From the NCBI GenBank assembly GCA_028749475.1, contig JAQVWN010000017.1, positions 1 through 36,810 of the forward strand: a stretch of 36,810 bases of DNA, read 5' to 3'. Below are positions 27,842-36,800 of the stretch, in pieces. The notes under the pieces are model-generated. The model saw only the letters and a program-made list of their open reading frames with translations. It made no database searches and was not told where the DNA came from. Position numbers and translations under genes: made by a program. Numbering within the stretch: position 1 is the first letter of the stretch; each line of letters starts with the position of its first letter. Source of the stretch: Thomasclavelia sp. (lineage in GTDB: Bacteria; Bacillota_I; Bacilli_A; Erysipelotrichales; Coprobacillaceae).

Positions 27842-28411
27842 CTAACCAAAAATTTCTTCTACTTTCTTATCTCTAAGTTCAGCTACTTCATTAACAGTTT
27901 TTAATGAAGCTAGACCTTCCATAGTAGCTCTAACCATGTTAATTGGTGTACGGCTTCCTAAAGATTTAGATAAGATGTCTGAGTATCCTGCAAGTTCCAC
28001 AACAGCACGAACTGGTCCACCAGCGATGATTCCAGTACCTTGAGATGCAGGTTTAATGAATACTCTACCTGAACCATAGACACCAGTAACTTCATGAGTA
28101 GTAGTACCATGAACATTTGGAACTGTGATTACATTACGTTTAGCATTTTCACATGCTTTTCTGATTGCGTCAGGTACTTCGTTTGCTTTACCAGTACCAA
28201 AACCAACACGACCTTTTCTATCACCAATTACTACAAGTGCAGCAAAACGCATTTTACGTCCACCTTTTACAACTTTAGTAATACGGTTAATAGTAACAAC
28301 TCGTTCTTCAAATTCTTTTTCTTCTCTTCTTGGTGCTCTTCTATTATTACCTTTTCTTCTAGGTCCTTGTTTTCTGTCACCATTATTAGTTCTTGGTTTA
28401 CGTTGTTCCAT
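27842..28411 (-). CDS. rpsE: Small-subunit ribosomal protein S5 with a basic N-terminal extension
   Basis: The S5 core starts near residue 30 ([24 protein letters not shown]) and includes the [19 protein letters not shown] and [16 protein letters not shown] segments. S5 is part of the mRNA-unwinding entry and controls accuracy. The total is 189 residues against about 166 in Bacillus. The extra N-terminal stretch is almost all Arg, Lys, Asn, Gly and Pro and is probably disordered and RNA-contacting. No later ATG with an SD would remove it; the start has AAAGGGG upstream. Confidence 0.97.
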   Translation of the reverse strand: MEQRKPRTNNGDRKQGPRRKGNNRRAPRREEKEFEERVVTINRITKVVKGGRKMRFAALVVIGDRKGRVGFGTGKANEVPDAIRKACENAKRNVITVPNVHGTTTHEVTGVYGSGRVFIKPASQGTGIIAGGPVRAVVELAGYSDILSKSLGSRTPINMVRATMEGLASLKTVNEVAELRDKKVEEIFG

Positions 28412-28423
28412 ATTTACCCCTTT

Positions 28424-28780
28424 CTAGAATTCTAATCCGCCTTCTCTAGCAGCTTCTGCTAGGGCTTTTACACGACCATGATATACATAACCACCACGAT
28501 CAAATACTACATTTTTAATTTTCTTTGCAGCTGCTCTTTTTGCAAGTTCAGTTCCTACTTTAGTTGCAGCTTCAACATTTGCACCGTTTTCAAGTTTCAT
28601 ATCTACACTTGATGCGCTAACTAGTGTTTTTCCATCAACGTCATCAATGATTTGAGCATGAATATGAGAGTTTGAACGGAACACGTTTAATCTAGGACAT
28701 TCAGCAGTTCCACTAATTTTAGTACGAACTCTAGAATGACGTTTTACACGTATATCATTACGTGATTGAGATTTAGCCAT
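28424..28780 (-). CDS. rplR: Large-subunit ribosomal protein L18
   Basis: The 118-residue 5S-rRNA-binding protein has a basic N terminus ([19 protein letters not shown]), [19 protein letters not shown], and the conserved end [28 protein letters not shown]. It works with L5 in 5S docking. It lies between rplF and rpsE in standard order. Confidence 0.98.
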   Translation of the reverse strand: MAKSQSRNDIRVKRHSRVRTKISGTAECPRLNVFRSNSHIHAQIIDDVDGKTLVSASSVDMKLENGANVEAATKVGTELAKRAAAKKIKNVVFDRGGYVYHGRVKALAEAAREGGLEF

Positions 28781-28807
28781 TGATATAGCTCCTTTCTTAC
28801 TCTAAAA

Positions 28808-29353
28808 CTACTTCTTACCAGCAGTTTTTCCTTCTTTTCTGATGATTCTTTCATCAACATATTTAATTCCTTTACCTTTATAAGGTTCTGGTTTTTTAAC
28901 AGCTCTAATTCTAGCAGCAATTTCACCGACACGTTCCTTAGAAATTCCAGAAACAATGATTTTTGTATTTTCAGGAGCTTCAATTTTAACTCCTTCTTCA
29001 GCTTCGATTTCTACTGGATGAGAATAACCTACGTTAAGTACTAAGTTGTTCCCTTTCATTTGAGCACGGTAACCAATACCGACGATTTGAAGTTCTTTTT
29101 TATAACCATCATGAACACCTGTGATCATGTTAGCGATTAAAGCTCTTGTAGTCCCATGTAATTGTTTATGGGTTTTTTGTTCACTACTTCTTTTCACTGT
29201 GATTTCACCATCATTTTGTTCGATTGTGATAACTGGTGAAAATTGTCTTGTTAGTGTTCCTTTGCTTCCTTTTACAGTAACTGTATTATCTTTAGCGATT
29301 TCAACAGTAACTCCTTCAGGTATCGCAATTTTTTTATTACCGATACGAGACAT
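28808..29353 (-). CDS. rplF: Large-subunit ribosomal protein L6
   Basis: At 181 residues with the two duplicated L6 domains, it starts [15 protein letters not shown] and has the conserved C-terminal [27 protein letters not shown]. It lies near the factor-binding site of the 50S subunit. It is 23 bases after rpsH with an AGGAGG site. Confidence 0.98.
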   Translation of the reverse strand: MSRIGNKKIAIPEGVTVEIAKDNTVTVKGSKGTLTRQFSPVITIEQNDGEITVKRSSEQKTHKQLHGTTRALIANMITGVHDGYKKELQIVGIGYRAQMKGNNLVLNVGYSHPVEIEAEEGVKIEAPENTKIIVSGISKERVGEIAARIRAVKKPEPYKGKGIKYVDERIIRKEGKTAGKK

Positions 29354-29376
29354 CAGTTATACCTCCTATAAATTTA

Positions 29377-29772
29377 TTACCAAACGTAAGCTAATACTTC
29401 TCCACCGACTTTTTTATTTCTTGCTTCTTTATCAGTCATTAATCCTTGTGAAGTTGATAAGATAACAATTCCTAAACCATTTAATACCTTAGGAATTTCA
29501 TCTACTTTAGCATAAACACGGAATCCTGGTTTTGAGATTCTTTTTAAATTTGTAATTACTTTGTCATCTCCTCTATATTTTAGAGTGATGTTGATATTTT
29601 TGATGGCACCTTCGCCTTCAACTTTATATCCTGCAATGAATCCTTCGTTTTTTAAGATTTCAGCAATATCTTGCTTAGTCTTTGATGCTGGAATAGAAAC
29701 TTCATCATGATGTTGTCTATTCGCATTACGGATTCTTGTTAACATATCTGCAATTGGATCTGTCATTGACAT
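29377..29772 (-). CDS. rpsH: Small-subunit ribosomal protein S8
   Basis: The 131-residue protein begins [17 protein letters not shown], like Bacillus S8 ([11 protein letters not shown]). It ends in the conserved [33 protein letters not shown]. It binds the central domain of 16S rRNA. In enterobacteria S8 represses the spc operon through an L5-leader site; no equivalent is obvious in the short gap before rplE here. Confidence 0.98.
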   Translation of the reverse strand: MSMTDPIADMLTRIRNANRQHHDEVSIPASKTKQDIAEILKNEGFIAGYKVEGEGAIKNINITLKYRGDDKVITNLKRISKPGFRVYAKVDEIPKVLNGLGIVILSTSQGLMTDKEARNKKVGGEVLAYVW

Positions 29773-29790
29773 GAATATATCCTCCTTCTT

Positions 29791-29976
29791 TTACCAGCTT
29801 GATTTTTTAACACCTGGGATTTCACCTTTGTAAGCTAATTCGCGGAAGCAAATTCTACAAAGTTTAAACTTTCTAATTACTGAATGTGGTCTACCACAAC
29901 GTTCGCAACGTGTATATTCACGTACTTTATATTTTTGAGGACGTTGTTGTTTTACTTTCATTGATGTTTTAGCCAT
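29791..29976 (-). CDS. rpsN: Small-subunit ribosomal protein S14, zinc-ribbon type
   Basis: The short (61-residue) S14 form carries four zinc ligands: C24, C27, C40 and C43, in [21 protein letters not shown]. It ends in [11 protein letters not shown]. This is the type Z protein of Gram-positive bacteria. A zinc-free paralogue is not seen in this window. It lies between rplE and rpsH, 12 bases after rplE. Confidence 0.98.
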   Translation of the reverse strand: MAKTSMKVKQQRPQKYKVREYTRCERCGRPHSVIRKFKLCRICFRELAYKGEIPGVKKSSW

Positions 29977-29988
29977 TATTAAGTCCTC

Positions 29989-30534
29989 CTATCTTTTCTT
30001 TTTGAAAGGCATTCCTAATTGAGCTAGTAATTCATGACCTTCTTCATCATTAGTAGCACTAGTTACAATTACGATGTCCATCCCTCTTAATTTATTTACT
30101 TTATCAAAATCAATTTCAGGGAAAATTAATTGTTCTTTAACACCTAAAGTATAATTTCCTCTTCCATCAAATGAATTGTTAGATACACCTCTAAAATCTC
30201 TTACACGAGGTAATGAAATATTGATTAGCTTATCTAAGAATTCATACATTCTTTCACCACGTAAAGTAGCTTTACATCCAATTGGAGCACCTTCACGTAA
30301 TTTGAATCCAGCGATTGATTTTTTTGCTGTAGTAATTAATGGTTTTTGACCAGTGATTAGAGTTAATTCATTTACTGATTCATCTAAGAATTTAGAATTA
30401 TTAACAGCATCACCAACACCAATATTTAATACGATCTTTTCAATCTTTGGAGCTTGCATCTTTGATGTATAATTGAACTTATCCATTAATGATTTTACGA
30501 TTTCGTTATTATAACGTTCTTGTAAACGATTCAT
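29989..30534 (-). CDS. rplE: Large-subunit ribosomal protein L5
   Basis: The 181-residue protein has the L5 core [19 protein letters not shown], the P-site-loop region [17 protein letters not shown] and the end [16 protein letters not shown]. It binds 5S rRNA and contacts the P-site tRNA. It follows rplX after 18 bases with an AAAGGAG site. Confidence 0.98.
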   Translation of the reverse strand: MNRLQERYNNEIVKSLMDKFNYTSKMQAPKIEKIVLNIGVGDAVNNSKFLDESVNELTLITGQKPLITTAKKSIAGFKLREGAPIGCKATLRGERMYEFLDKLINISLPRVRDFRGVSNNSFDGRGNYTLGVKEQLIFPEIDFDKVNKLRGMDIVIVTSATNDEEGHELLAQLGMPFKKKR

Positions 30535-30552
30535 TTGTTTCTCCTTTCACTA

Positions 30553-30879
30553 TTACTTTTTAACTTTAATTTCAGCACCTGTTTTTCTATTAACACGTAC
30601 TTTAGTTTTTTTACCATTTTTATCTTCAGTTACCTTGAAACCAAGTTTAACTGCAGATTTGTTTTTAGAATCATAGTAACCAACTTTAGAAACTGCTATT
30701 GGAGCTTCTCTAGTTACGATTCCACCTTCAGGGTCAGCTTGTGATGGTTTAATATGTTTAGTTACATTATTAACACCTTCAACGATTACTTTATCATTTA
30801 AGACTTGTAATACTTCACCTGTTTTACCTTTGTCTTTTCCTGCAATAACTTTTACAGTATCTCCTACACGGATTTTCAT
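30553..30879 (-). CDS. rplX: Large-subunit ribosomal protein L24
   Basis: The 108-residue protein has a KOW motif at its start ([22 protein letters not shown]) and the [20 protein letters not shown] segment. It is an early-assembly protein near the exit tunnel. The position between rplN and rplE is standard; the gap of 11 bases holds an AGGAGG-type site. Confidence 0.98.
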   Translation of the reverse strand: MKIRVGDTVKVIAGKDKGKTGEVLQVLNDKVIVEGVNNVTKHIKPSQADPEGGIVTREAPIAVSKVGYYDSKNKSAVKLGFKVTEDKNGKKTKVRVNRKTGAEIKVKK

Positions 30880-30890
30880 CTGCGTTCCTC

Positions 30891-31259
30891 CTATAATACT
30901 TCTGGAGCAAGTGAAACTATCTTCATAAAGTTAGCATCTCTCAACTCTCTAGCGACTGGTCCGAAGATACGAGTTCCTTTTGGAGACTTATCTTCTTGAA
31001 TAATTACGCATGCGTTATCATCGAATTTGATGAATGATCCATTTTCACGACCAACACCATATCTTGAACGAACGATAACTGCTCTTACTACTTCACCTTT
31101 TTTAACACTTCCACCTGGAGTTGCTTGCTTTACTGTTGCAACAACAACATCTCCAATGTTACTTGTTTTTCTATTAGAACCACCTAAGTTTCTAATAACA
31201 AGCACTTCTTTAGCACCTGTGTTATCAGCGACTTTTAATCTACTTTCGTTTTGTATCAT
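30891..31259 (-). CDS. rplN: Large-subunit ribosomal protein L14
   Basis: The 122-residue protein starts [22 protein letters not shown] and contains [15 protein letters not shown] and the end [18 protein letters not shown]. It makes an intersubunit bridge with the 16S rRNA. It opens the spc part after the S10 part; there is no terminator or clear promoter in the 30-base gap from rpsQ, so S10 and spc look like one transcript here. Confidence 0.98.
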   Translation of the reverse strand: MIQNESRLKVADNTGAKEVLVIRNLGGSNRKTSNIGDVVVATVKQATPGGSVKKGEVVRAVIVRSRYGVGRENGSFIKFDDNACVIIQEDKSPKGTRIFGPVARELRDANFMKIVSLAPEVL

Positions 31260-31289
31260 TTGTGGTTAACCTCCTTTTTTAGAGTTAAA

Positions 31290-31550
31290 TTAAACTGTTT
31301 CTGCTTTTTTAACAATTTCAACTAATCTGAATCTTTTTAAAGCAGATAATGGTCTTGTAGACATGATTTTAACTAAGTCTCCTTCTTTTGCTTCATTATT
31401 TTCATCATGAGCATAGAATTTAGTAGAAGATTTAATTCTCTTACCATATAACTTATGTTTTACATGTGTTTCTACCATAACTGTGATAGTTTTATCTGAT
31501 TTTGCAGATACAACTTTTCCAGTATATACTTTACGACTATTTCTTTCCAT
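31290..31550 (-). CDS. rpsQ: Small-subunit ribosomal protein S17
   Basis: The 86-residue OB-fold protein starts [24 protein letters not shown]. It has the conserved [23 protein letters not shown] loop and [17 protein letters not shown]. It is a primary 16S-binding protein and lies 11 bases after rpmC. Confidence 0.98.
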   Translation of the reverse strand: MERNSRKVYTGKVVSAKSDKTITVMVETHVKHKLYGKRIKSSTKFYAHDENNEAKEGDLVKIMSTRPLSALKRFRLVEIVKKAETV

Positions 31551-31561
31551 GTTATATCTCC

Positions 31562-31759
31562 TTAATCTTGATTAAGTTCTCTTTCTCTAATGATAGTCTT
31601 AATTCTAGCAATAGATTTACGAACTGTTTTAATACGTGCAGTATTTTCTAATTGTCCTGTAGCTTGTTGGAATCTTAGTCCAAATAGCTCTTTTTTGTAT
31701 TCTTCAACTTTTGCTTCTAAAGCTGCGTTGTCTAATTCTTTTATTTCTTGAACTGTCAT
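31562..31759 (-). CDS. rpmC: Large-subunit ribosomal protein L29
   Basis: The 65-residue all-helical protein has the L29 signature [33 protein letters not shown]. It sits at the tunnel exit, a docking site for trigger factor and SRP. It begins two bases after the rplP stop. Confidence 0.98.
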   Translation of the reverse strand: MTVQEIKELDNAALEAKVEEYKKELFGLRFQQATGQLENTARIKTVRKSIARIKTIIRERELNQD

Positions 31760-31761
31760 GA

Positions 31762-32172
31762 CTATTGTTCCTTTCCAACGATTTTACATTTAATTGGAAG
31801 TTTGTGTGAAGCAAGTCTTAATGCTTCTTTTTGTGTAGCGGCATCGATTTCACCAGTTTCAAATAAGACACGCCCTTGTTTTACAACGGCTACCCATTCT
31901 TCTGGAGAACCTTTACCAGATCCCATACGTACTTCCAATGGTTTCTTTGTTTTTGCTAAATGAGGGAAAATTCTAATCCAAACTTTACCACCACGGTTCA
32001 TATAACGATTTATAGCAACACGGGCAGCTTCAATTTGACGAGAAGTAATCCAAGCACCTTCAGTAGCTACTAAACCATAGTCACCGAATGCGATTGTGTT
32101 TCCACCTTTAGTTTTACCTTCATATGAAATTCTATGAGGTCTTCTATATTTAGTTCTCTTAGGCATCAACAT
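31762..32172 (-). CDS. rplP: Large-subunit ribosomal protein L16
   Basis: The 136-residue protein has the N-terminal [11 protein letters not shown], the [27 protein letters not shown] core and [24 protein letters not shown]. It helps position A-site tRNA. Two ATGs are near each other. The upstream one gives MLMPKR, matching the MLLPKR start of Bacillus L16, so it is kept. It is two bases after rpsC. Confidence 0.97.
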   Translation of the reverse strand: MLMPKRTKYRRPHRISYEGKTKGGNTIAFGDYGLVATEGAWITSRQIEAARVAINRYMNRGGKVWIRIFPHLAKTKKPLEVRMGSGKGSPEEWVAVVKQGRVLFETGEIDAATQKEALRLASHKLPIKCKIVGKEQ

Positions 32173-32174
32173 GA

Positions 32175-32828
32175 TTATTTATCCCCTTTCTTTTTTTCAG
32201 GAAGGATTTCACCTTTACAAATCCATACTTTAACTCCTAATTTTCCGTATGTTGTATCTGCTTCAGCAGTAGCATAATCGATATCAGCTCTTAATGTATG
32301 AAGAGGAACATTCCCTTCAGAATATCCTTCAGCACGAGCAATATCAGCTCCACCTAAACGTCCTGAAACGTTAGTTTTAATTCCTTTAGCTCCAGCTCTC
32401 ATAGCTCTTTGGATAGCTCTTTTTTGAACTGTTCTAAATGAAGCACGGTTTTCTAATTGTTCAGCAATGCTGTTAGCAACTAATTGTGCTTCGATATCTG
32501 GATTTTTAACTTCCACGATATTGATAAACACTTGTTTACCATCTACCATTTTTGCAACTTCTTTTCTTAAAGCATCTACTGCTTCTCCATCTTTACCGAT
32601 TACTACACCAGGTCTAGATGTATGAACAAAAATGTTAATTCTATTCTTAGATCTTTCGATTTCTACTCTTGATACATAAGCATTCTTTAATTTCTTAAGT
32701 AAGAAATCACGAACACGGATATCTTCATGTAATAAACCTGCGAAATCTTGATCATTTGCGTACCATCTTGATTCCCAATTGCGGTTAACACCGACACGTA
32801 ATCCAACTGGACTTACTTTTTGACCCAT
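32175..32828 (-). CDS. rpsC: Small-subunit ribosomal protein S3
   Basis: The 217-residue protein has an N-terminal helical part ([24 protein letters not shown]) and a KH domain with the GKDG loop (78-81). The C-terminal S3 domain contains [38 protein letters not shown]. It helps form the mRNA entry site. It ends in an acidic/basic KKKGDK; the gap to rplV is 11 bases. Confidence 0.98.
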   Translation of the reverse strand: MGQKVSPVGLRVGVNRNWESRWYANDQDFAGLLHEDIRVRDFLLKKLKNAYVSRVEIERSKNRINIFVHTSRPGVVIGKDGEAVDALRKEVAKMVDGKQVFINIVEVKNPDIEAQLVANSIAEQLENRASFRTVQKRAIQRAMRAGAKGIKTNVSGRLGGADIARAEGYSEGNVPLHTLRADIDYATAEADTTYGKLGVKVWICKGEILPEKKKGDK

Positions 32829-32839
32829 TCTAGTACCTC

Positions 32840-33172
32840 CTATCTTTCATCAACCACACAAGTAATGTGGCATGTTCTTTTTAAAATTCTTGTTCCGCTT
32901 CCTTTAGCACGAGCGCGGAATCTCTTTAATGTAGGACCTTCGTCTACATAAATTGCTTTTACATATAAATTATCAGCTTCAGCACTTTCATTGTAAACTG
33001 CATTTTGTGCTGCTGATTTTACGACTTTCATGATTGCAGGTGCTGCACTCTTATTAGTATATTCTAAGATACCAAGTGCTTCTTTAACATCTTTACCTCT
33101 TACTAAATCTACTACTAGTCTAGCTTTTTGAGGTGATACGCGAATCATTTTAGCTGTTGCTTTTGCTTCCAT
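32840..33172 (-). CDS. rplV: Large-subunit ribosomal protein L22
   Basis: The 110-residue protein starts [27 protein letters not shown]. It carries the tunnel hairpin region around [25 protein letters not shown], the part that lines the exit tunnel at the macrolide site. Length and position are normal. Confidence 0.98.
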   Translation of the reverse strand: MEAKATAKMIRVSPQKARLVVDLVRGKDVKEALGILEYTNKSAAPAIMKVVKSAAQNAVYNESAEADNLYVKAIYVDEGPTLKRFRARAKGSGTRILKRTCHITCVVDER

Positions 33173-33190
33173 GTTTTAGTTCTCCTCTCT

Positions 33191-33469
33191 CTAAGCTGCT
33201 TTATCTTTGTCTGCTGCATTGTGACCTTTGAAAGTTCTAGTTGGAACGAATTCACCTAACTTGTGACCAACCATATCTTCAGTTACATATACAGGTACAT
33301 GTTCTCTTCCGTTATACACTGCGAAAGTGTGTTCAATAAATGAAGGGAAGATTGTAGAACGTCTTGACCAAGTTTTGATAACTTCTTTTTTTCCTGATTC
33401 ATTTAATGCTTCAACTTTTTTCATTAAATGTTCATCACAGAAAGGTCCCTTTTTTAAACTACGTGACAT
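33191..33469 (-). CDS. rpsS: Small-subunit ribosomal protein S19
   Basis: The 92-residue protein starts [19 protein letters not shown] and has [42 protein letters not shown] and the RTFKGH end. It binds the 16S head with S13. It lies between rplB and rplV, 14 bases after rplB. Confidence 0.98.
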   Translation of the reverse strand: MSRSLKKGPFCDEHLMKKVEALNESGKKEVIKTWSRRSTIFPSFIEHTFAVYNGREHVPVYVTEDMVGHKLGEFVPTRTFKGHNAADKDKAA

Positions 33470-33483
33470 ATTTTCTTCCTCCT

Positions 33484-34317
33484 TTATTTACCATTACGAC
33501 GACGTACAATTAATTGAGTAGACGCCTTTTTGGCTTTTCTAGTTTTAACACCCATAGCTTTTTTACCCCAAGGTGTCATTGGAGCTTTACGACCGATTGA
33601 TGTTTTACCTTCACCACCACCATGAGGGTGATCGTTAGGGTTCATTACAGATCCACGTACAGTAGGTCTTACACCCATCCATCTAGTTCTTCCAGCTTTA
33701 CCAACGTTAACTAAGCTGTAGTCTTCATTTCCAACTACACCAACAGTTGCACGGCAGTTACCAAGAACTTTTCTTACTTCACCAGAAGCAAGTCTTAAAA
33801 TTACATATTTATCTTCTTTACCAAGGATTTGTGCAGACACACCAGCAGATCTTGCCATTTGTCCACCTTTACCAGGTTGAAGTTCAATATTATGAATTAC
33901 AGTACCTTCAGGCATGTTCATCATTTCTAATGCATTACCAACTTTAATATCAGCAGTTTGACCAGAAATAATTCTAGTTCCAACTTCTAATCCTTTTGGA
34001 GCTAAGATATATCTTTTTTCTCCATCTAAGTAATTGATTAATGCAATGTTTGCTGATCTGTTAGGATCATATTCAATAGTTGCTACAACACCTTCGATAT
34101 TGTCTTTGTTTCTTTTGAAATCAATTAGACGATATTTTTGTTTGTGTCCACCACCATGGTGACGAGTAGTAATAACACCTTGGTTATTTCTTCCACCATT
34201 TTTAGATTTTTTAGCAACTAAAGATTTTTGTGGTTTAGCAGCAGTTAACTCTTCTTTAGTAAGAGTTGTCATGTTACGACGACCATTAGTGACTGGCTTA
34301 TAATTTTTGATTGCCAT
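33484..34317 (-). CDS. rplB: Large-subunit ribosomal protein L2
   Basis: The 277-residue protein starts [17 protein letters not shown]. The core has [26 protein letters not shown]. The C-terminal [19 protein letters not shown] contains the conserved His near the peptidyl-transferase centre. The gap from rplW is 48 bases, the largest in the S10 part. It holds a short 5-base-pair hairpin (TGGAA/TTCCA at 34342-34356) and an AGGAGG site. Confidence 0.98.
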   Translation of the reverse strand: MAIKNYKPVTNGRRNMTTLTKEELTAAKPQKSLVAKKSKNGGRNNQGVITTRHHGGGHKQKYRLIDFKRNKDNIEGVVATIEYDPNRSANIALINYLDGEKRYILAPKGLEVGTRIISGQTADIKVGNALEMMNMPEGTVIHNIELQPGKGGQMARSAGVSAQILGKEDKYVILRLASGEVRKVLGNCRATVGVVGNEDYSLVNVGKAGRTRWMGVRPTVRGSVMNPNDHPHGGGEGKTSIGRKAPMTPWGKKAMGVKTRKAKKASTQLIVRRRNGK

Positions 34318-34365
34318 CTTTAGTTTCCTCCTGTTATTTTCTGGAACAGTATTCCAATAATTAAA

Positions 34366-34656
34366 CTATTCTTCACCGAAGAAGTTAATTTCATTACCTT
34401 CTTCAAGTGTTACTATTGCTTTTCTTCTTTTATTAGTTTTACCAACATATTGACCCATTCTTTTTGATTTAGCTTTACAGTTCATTACATTAACTTTGCT
34501 AACTTTAACATCAAACATTTTTTCTACTGCATGTTTGATTTCAGTTTTATTAGCATCTAAATCAACATCAAATGTGTATTTATTTTGGCTATCTTTAAGA
34601 ATTAAAGACTTTTCAGTAAGTACTGGTTTTTTTAATACATCTGTAATATGTGCCAT
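34366..34656 (-). CDS. rplW: Large-subunit ribosomal protein L23
   Basis: The 96-residue protein has [46 protein letters not shown] and the loop [22 protein letters not shown]. It lies at the tunnel exit, with contacts to trigger factor and SRP. Its ATG shares one base with the rplD stop (TAATG). Confidence 0.98.
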   Translation of the reverse strand: MAHITDVLKKPVLTEKSLILKDSQNKYTFDVDLDANKTEIKHAVEKMFDVKVSKVNVMNCKAKSKRMGQYVGKTNKRRKAIVTLEEGNEINFFGEE

Positions 34657-35279
34657 TATGCAAGTACCTCCTCAACAGCTTTAATTGCAGCTTCGCTCAT
34701 AATTAGCTTATTGCTGTCTAGAATGTCATAAACATTTACATGTTTAGCATCTAATAATTTAACTCCTGGGATATTATTAGCAGCTCTAGCCACATTTTCA
34801 TTAATTTCATCTAAGATGATTAATGTTTTTTGTGGAGCTTCTAAGTTTGTTAATACCTTAACCATTTCTTTTGTTTTTGGAGTTGTGATTTCAATTCCTT
34901 CTAAAGCCATGAATTCTTTATCAGCTACTTTACTAGATAAAGCAGATTTTAAAGCTAATCTTCCGACTTTACGATTTACTTTGAATGAATAAGATCTAGG
35001 TGTTGGACCAAATACAGTTCCTCCTCCACGCCATTGTGGTGCACGGATTGATCCTTGTCTAGCTCTACCTGTACCTTTTTGACGCCATGGTTTCTTACCA
35101 CCACCAGCAACTTCAGTACGGTTTTTTACTTTATGAGTACCTTGTCTTAAAGATGCTCTTTGAAGTAAGACCATATCATAAATAGCTTGTTTATTTGGTT
35201 CAATTCCAAATACAGCTTCATTTAATTTAAGTTCTTTACCTTCAGCACCTTCTTGGTTGTATACTTTTACTTTAAGCAT
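34656..35279 (-). CDS. rplD: Large-subunit ribosomal protein L4
   Basis: The 207-residue protein has the long tunnel loop (about 45-95: [33 protein letters not shown]...). The globular domain includes [25 protein letters not shown]. In enterobacteria L4 also represses its own S10 operon by binding the mRNA leader. The structured leader before rpsJ here is a candidate target. Confidence 0.98.
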   Translation of the reverse strand: MLKVKVYNQEGAEGKELKLNEAVFGIEPNKQAIYDMVLLQRASLRQGTHKVKNRTEVAGGGKKPWRQKGTGRARQGSIRAPQWRGGGTVFGPTPRSYSFKVNRKVGRLALKSALSSKVADKEFMALEGIEITTPKTKEMVKVLTNLEAPQKTLIILDEINENVARAANNIPGVKLLDAKHVNVYDILDSNKLIMSEAAIKAVEEVLA

Positions 35280-35302
35280 AACTTCGTGTCCTCCTTCCTA
35301 AA

Positions 35303-36091
35303 TTACTCAGCAGCTTCAACTTTTTCAGTTGCAGCTTCATCTTTAGTTTCTTCTTTAACTTCTTCAACTGGAGCAGCAGTTTCTTCAACTGGAGCAGCAG
35401 CTTCTTCTACTGGAGTTTCTTCCTTAGTAGATAGATCTACTAATTCGTGAGATTCCTTAACAGCACCATTTCCTTTGATTGCAGATTTAACTACTACCAT
35501 ACCTTTTACAGGTCCAGGAACTGATCCTTTGATTAATAATAAATTGTTTTCTGTATCTACAGCTACAACTTCAAGATTTTGAATTGTTACTGTAACATTT
35601 CCAGTTTGTCCTGGTAAGTGTTTACCGGGAGCAATTCTGTTTGGAGCGATTGGTCCCATTGACCCAACAATTCTGTGGGCTCCTGAACCATGTCCTTTAG
35701 GACCGATACTTTGTCCGTGTCTTTTAATAACACCTTGATAACCTTTACCTTTTGAAGTTCCAGTTACATCTACAACTTCACCAGCTACGAAGCTATCAAC
35801 TTTAATACTATCTCCAACTTCATAACTCATCATTTCGTCTAAACGAAATTCTTTGATGAAGCGCTTAGGAGCAGTGTTAGCTTTTTTTGCAATTCCTTGT
35901 TCAGCTTTGTTTGCTAGTTTTTCTCTTTTGTCTTCGAAACCAACTTTTACAGCATCATAACCATCAGTAGCAACTGTTTTCTTTTGTAATACAACGTTGT
36001 CTGTTGCTTCGATAACAGTTACAGGGATTAGTAATCCATCTGTTGTGAAGACTTGAGTCATTCCGATCTTACGACCTAAGATTCCTTTCAT
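35303..36091 (-). CDS. rplC: Large-subunit ribosomal protein L3 with an acidic repeat tail
   Basis: Residues 1 to about 206 are ordinary L3: [15 protein letters not shown], the [13 protein letters not shown] loop, [11 protein letters not shown] and the end [14 protein letters not shown]. From about 210 to 262 there is an added tail rich in Glu, Ala, Val and Pro, with AAPVEE repeated. It is strongly acidic, unlike the basic core, and is likely disordered. Bacterial L3 proteins are usually about 205-215 residues long. The frame is open to a normal TAA stop with an intact rplD SD following, so this is a real extension, not a frameshift artefact. Confidence 0.96.
   Translation of the reverse strand: MKGILGRKIGMTQVFTTDGLLIPVTVIEATDNVVLQKKTVATDGYDAVKVGFEDKREKLANKAEQGIAKKANTAPKRFIKEFRLDEMMSYEVGDSIKVDSFVAGEVVDVTGTSKGKGYQGVIKRHGQSIGPKGHGSGAHRIVGSMGPIAPNRIAPGKHLPGQTGNVTVTIQNLEVVAVDTENNLLLIKGSVPGPVKGMVVVKSAIKGNGAVKESHELVDLSTKEETPVEEAAAPVEETAAPVEEVKEETKDEAATEKVEAAE
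35360..35420 (-). repeat. 21-base tandem repeat inside the rplC tail
   Basis: Two identical 20-base blocks (35360-35379 and 35381-35400) with a one-base linker are followed by a diverged third copy to about 35420. They encode the AAPVEE-type repeats of the L3 tail. The 21-base unit keeps the reading frame, so copy number could vary by slippage without breaking the gene. Confidence 0.8.
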
Positions 36092-36112
36092 GAGTTACAC
36101 CATTTACCTTTC

Positions 36113-36421
36113 TTATAATTTAATTTCGATGTCTACACCACTTGGTAATTCTAATCTTGTTAGAACATCAACTGTTTCAGGTGTAGGGTTCACAATGTCA
36201 ATTAGACGTTTGTGAGTTCTGATTTCAAATTGTTCACGTGAATCTTTGTCTTTGTGAACAGCTCTAAGTACTGTATAAACTTCCTTTTCAGTTGGAAGAG
36301 GTACAGGACCAATTACTTGAGCACCAGATTTCTTTGCAGCTCCGATAATTTTTTCTACAGAGTTGTCTAGAATTTTGTGATCAAAAGATTTTAATCTAAT
36401 TCTAATTTTGTCATTTGCCAT
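36113..36421 (-). CDS. rpsJ: Small-subunit ribosomal protein S10
   Basis: From the ATG at 36421 the protein is 102 residues: [25 protein letters not shown] and the conserved [16 protein letters not shown] and [13 protein letters not shown]10 is a head protein, also known as NusE for its role in antitermination. An in-frame ATG at 36445 would add eight residues across the SD and is rejected; AAAGGAG sits about seven bases before 36421. It is the first gene of the superoperon. Confidence 0.97.
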   Translation of the reverse strand: MANDKIRIRLKSFDHKILDNSVEKIIGAAKKSGAQVIGPVPLPTEKEVYTVLRAVHKDKDSREQFEIRTHKRLIDIVNPTPETVDVLTRLELPSGVDIEIKL

Positions 36422-36437
36422 GAGTTTTCTCCTTTCA

Positions 36438-36545
36438 TATAGCAAGGTTTGATCCTACTCAGTGCGAATTACCTGAAACATGCCGTTTTCATGACAACGC
36501 CTTTCGGTGTTTCAGCAACCTCGCACATCTACATAGAGGTCAACG
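36438..36545 (-). ncRNA. Structured 5' leader of the S10 operon (probable ribosomal-protein-binding leader)
   Basis: The RNA has an outer helix GUGCGA/UCGCAC (36521-36526 with 36462-36467). An inner perfect 8-base-pair helix CUGAAACA/UGUUUCAG follows (36508-36515 with 36473-36480). The 27-base apical part contains GAAAGGCG and GAAAAC segments. Such purine segments resemble the L4-binding part of 23S rRNA domain I (GGGAAAGGCGAAAAG in E. coli, from memory). The leader lies between the S10 promoter and the rpsJ SD, where L4-type feedback leaders occur. The structure is read directly; the ligand and function are inferred. Confidence 0.6.
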
Positions 36546-36550
36546 TTAAC

Positions 36551-36579
36551 ATTATAGAGAAAAAGCCTTGTAATTACAA
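36551..36579 (-). promoter_or_regulatory. Promoter of the S10-spc-alpha superoperon
   Basis: On the minus strand TTGTAA (36574-36579) and a perfect TATAAT (36551-36556) are spaced by 17 bases. Transcription would begin near 36544, giving a leader of about 120 bases. The -35 lies inside the palindrome described separately. Read-through from the rRNA operon is also possible. Confidence 0.7.
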
Positions 36580-36587
36580 GACTTTTT
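36560..36587. terminator. Palindrome with flanking A/T runs between 5S and the S10 promoter
   Basis: CTTGTAATTACAAG (36567-36580) is a perfect palindrome. It extends outward as AAAAAG/CTTTTT with one mismatch. It has the form of a bidirectional intrinsic terminator for rRNA read-through. As it also contains the S10 -35, it could instead be, or double as, an operator. Confidence 0.5.
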
Positions 36588-36691
36588 TTACTTTTTTTAA
36601 ACTAATTTTTTATTGGTTAAATCACTATTTTTAACACTTTAATTTATTTAAGAAAATTAATACTCAAACTAAAAAAAAGGTATAAAAAAAG
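36588..36691. other. AT-rich spacer between 5S rRNA and the palindrome
   Basis: No tRNA, open frame or stable hairpin is seen in this stretch. On the minus strand, two U-runs (of seven and eight) directly follow the 5S gene. Confidence 0.5.
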
Positions 36692-36692
36692 A

Positions 36693-36800
36693 ACTGGCAA
36701 TGTGCTATTGTCGCACCGTAGTACTATCGTCGCCGCTGTGATGCTTAACTTCTGTGTTCGGGATGGGAACAGGTGTGTCCATCATGCTATCAATACCAGA
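36693..36800 (-). rRNA. rrf: 5S ribosomal RNA
   Basis: Read on the minus strand, it has the invariant loop region CCCAUCCCGAACACAGAAGUUAAGC and the closing helix CUGGUAUUG/CAUUGCCAG, about 108 bases long. Flanking AAAAAG before and CTTTTT after are complementary and could extend the end helix as a precursor-processing stem. The U-run after that stem may also help termination. The ends are accurate to a few bases. The rest of the rRNA operon would lie beyond the window. Confidence 0.93.

Noticed and set aside
28094-28435. Plus-strand open frames of 100-113 codons opposite rpsE
   Set aside because: They are antisense shadows of rpsE, with low-complexity Ser/Phe-rich translations and no SD; the minus-strand gene is certain.
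29121-29465. Plus-strand open frame of 114 codons opposite rplF/rpsH
   Set aside because: It crosses two certain ribosomal genes in antisense and has no ribosome binding site or recognisable protein pattern.
34342-34356. Small hairpin in the rplW-rplB gap as an attenuator
   Set aside because: Only five base pairs and no U-run follows; too weak to call a terminator or a leader element.
35360-35420. Short regular repeats as a possible CRISPR
   Set aside because: The 21-base unit has no unique spacers, is in frame with rplC and encodes its peptide repeats.
36422-36445. Eight extra residues at the start of S10
   Set aside because: They would be encoded by the SD region itself; the family start [10 protein letters not shown] follows at 36421.
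36449-36634. Plus-strand open frame of 61 codons across the S10 leader and promoter
   Set aside because: It is antisense to the structured leader and promoter, starts without an SD, and its translation is AT-driven Phe/Ile/Lys sequence.
36588-36691. Possible tRNA gene after 5S
   Set aside because: No cloverleaf, T-loop GTTCGAATC-like box or CCA-side stem is found; the stretch is AT-rich spacer.
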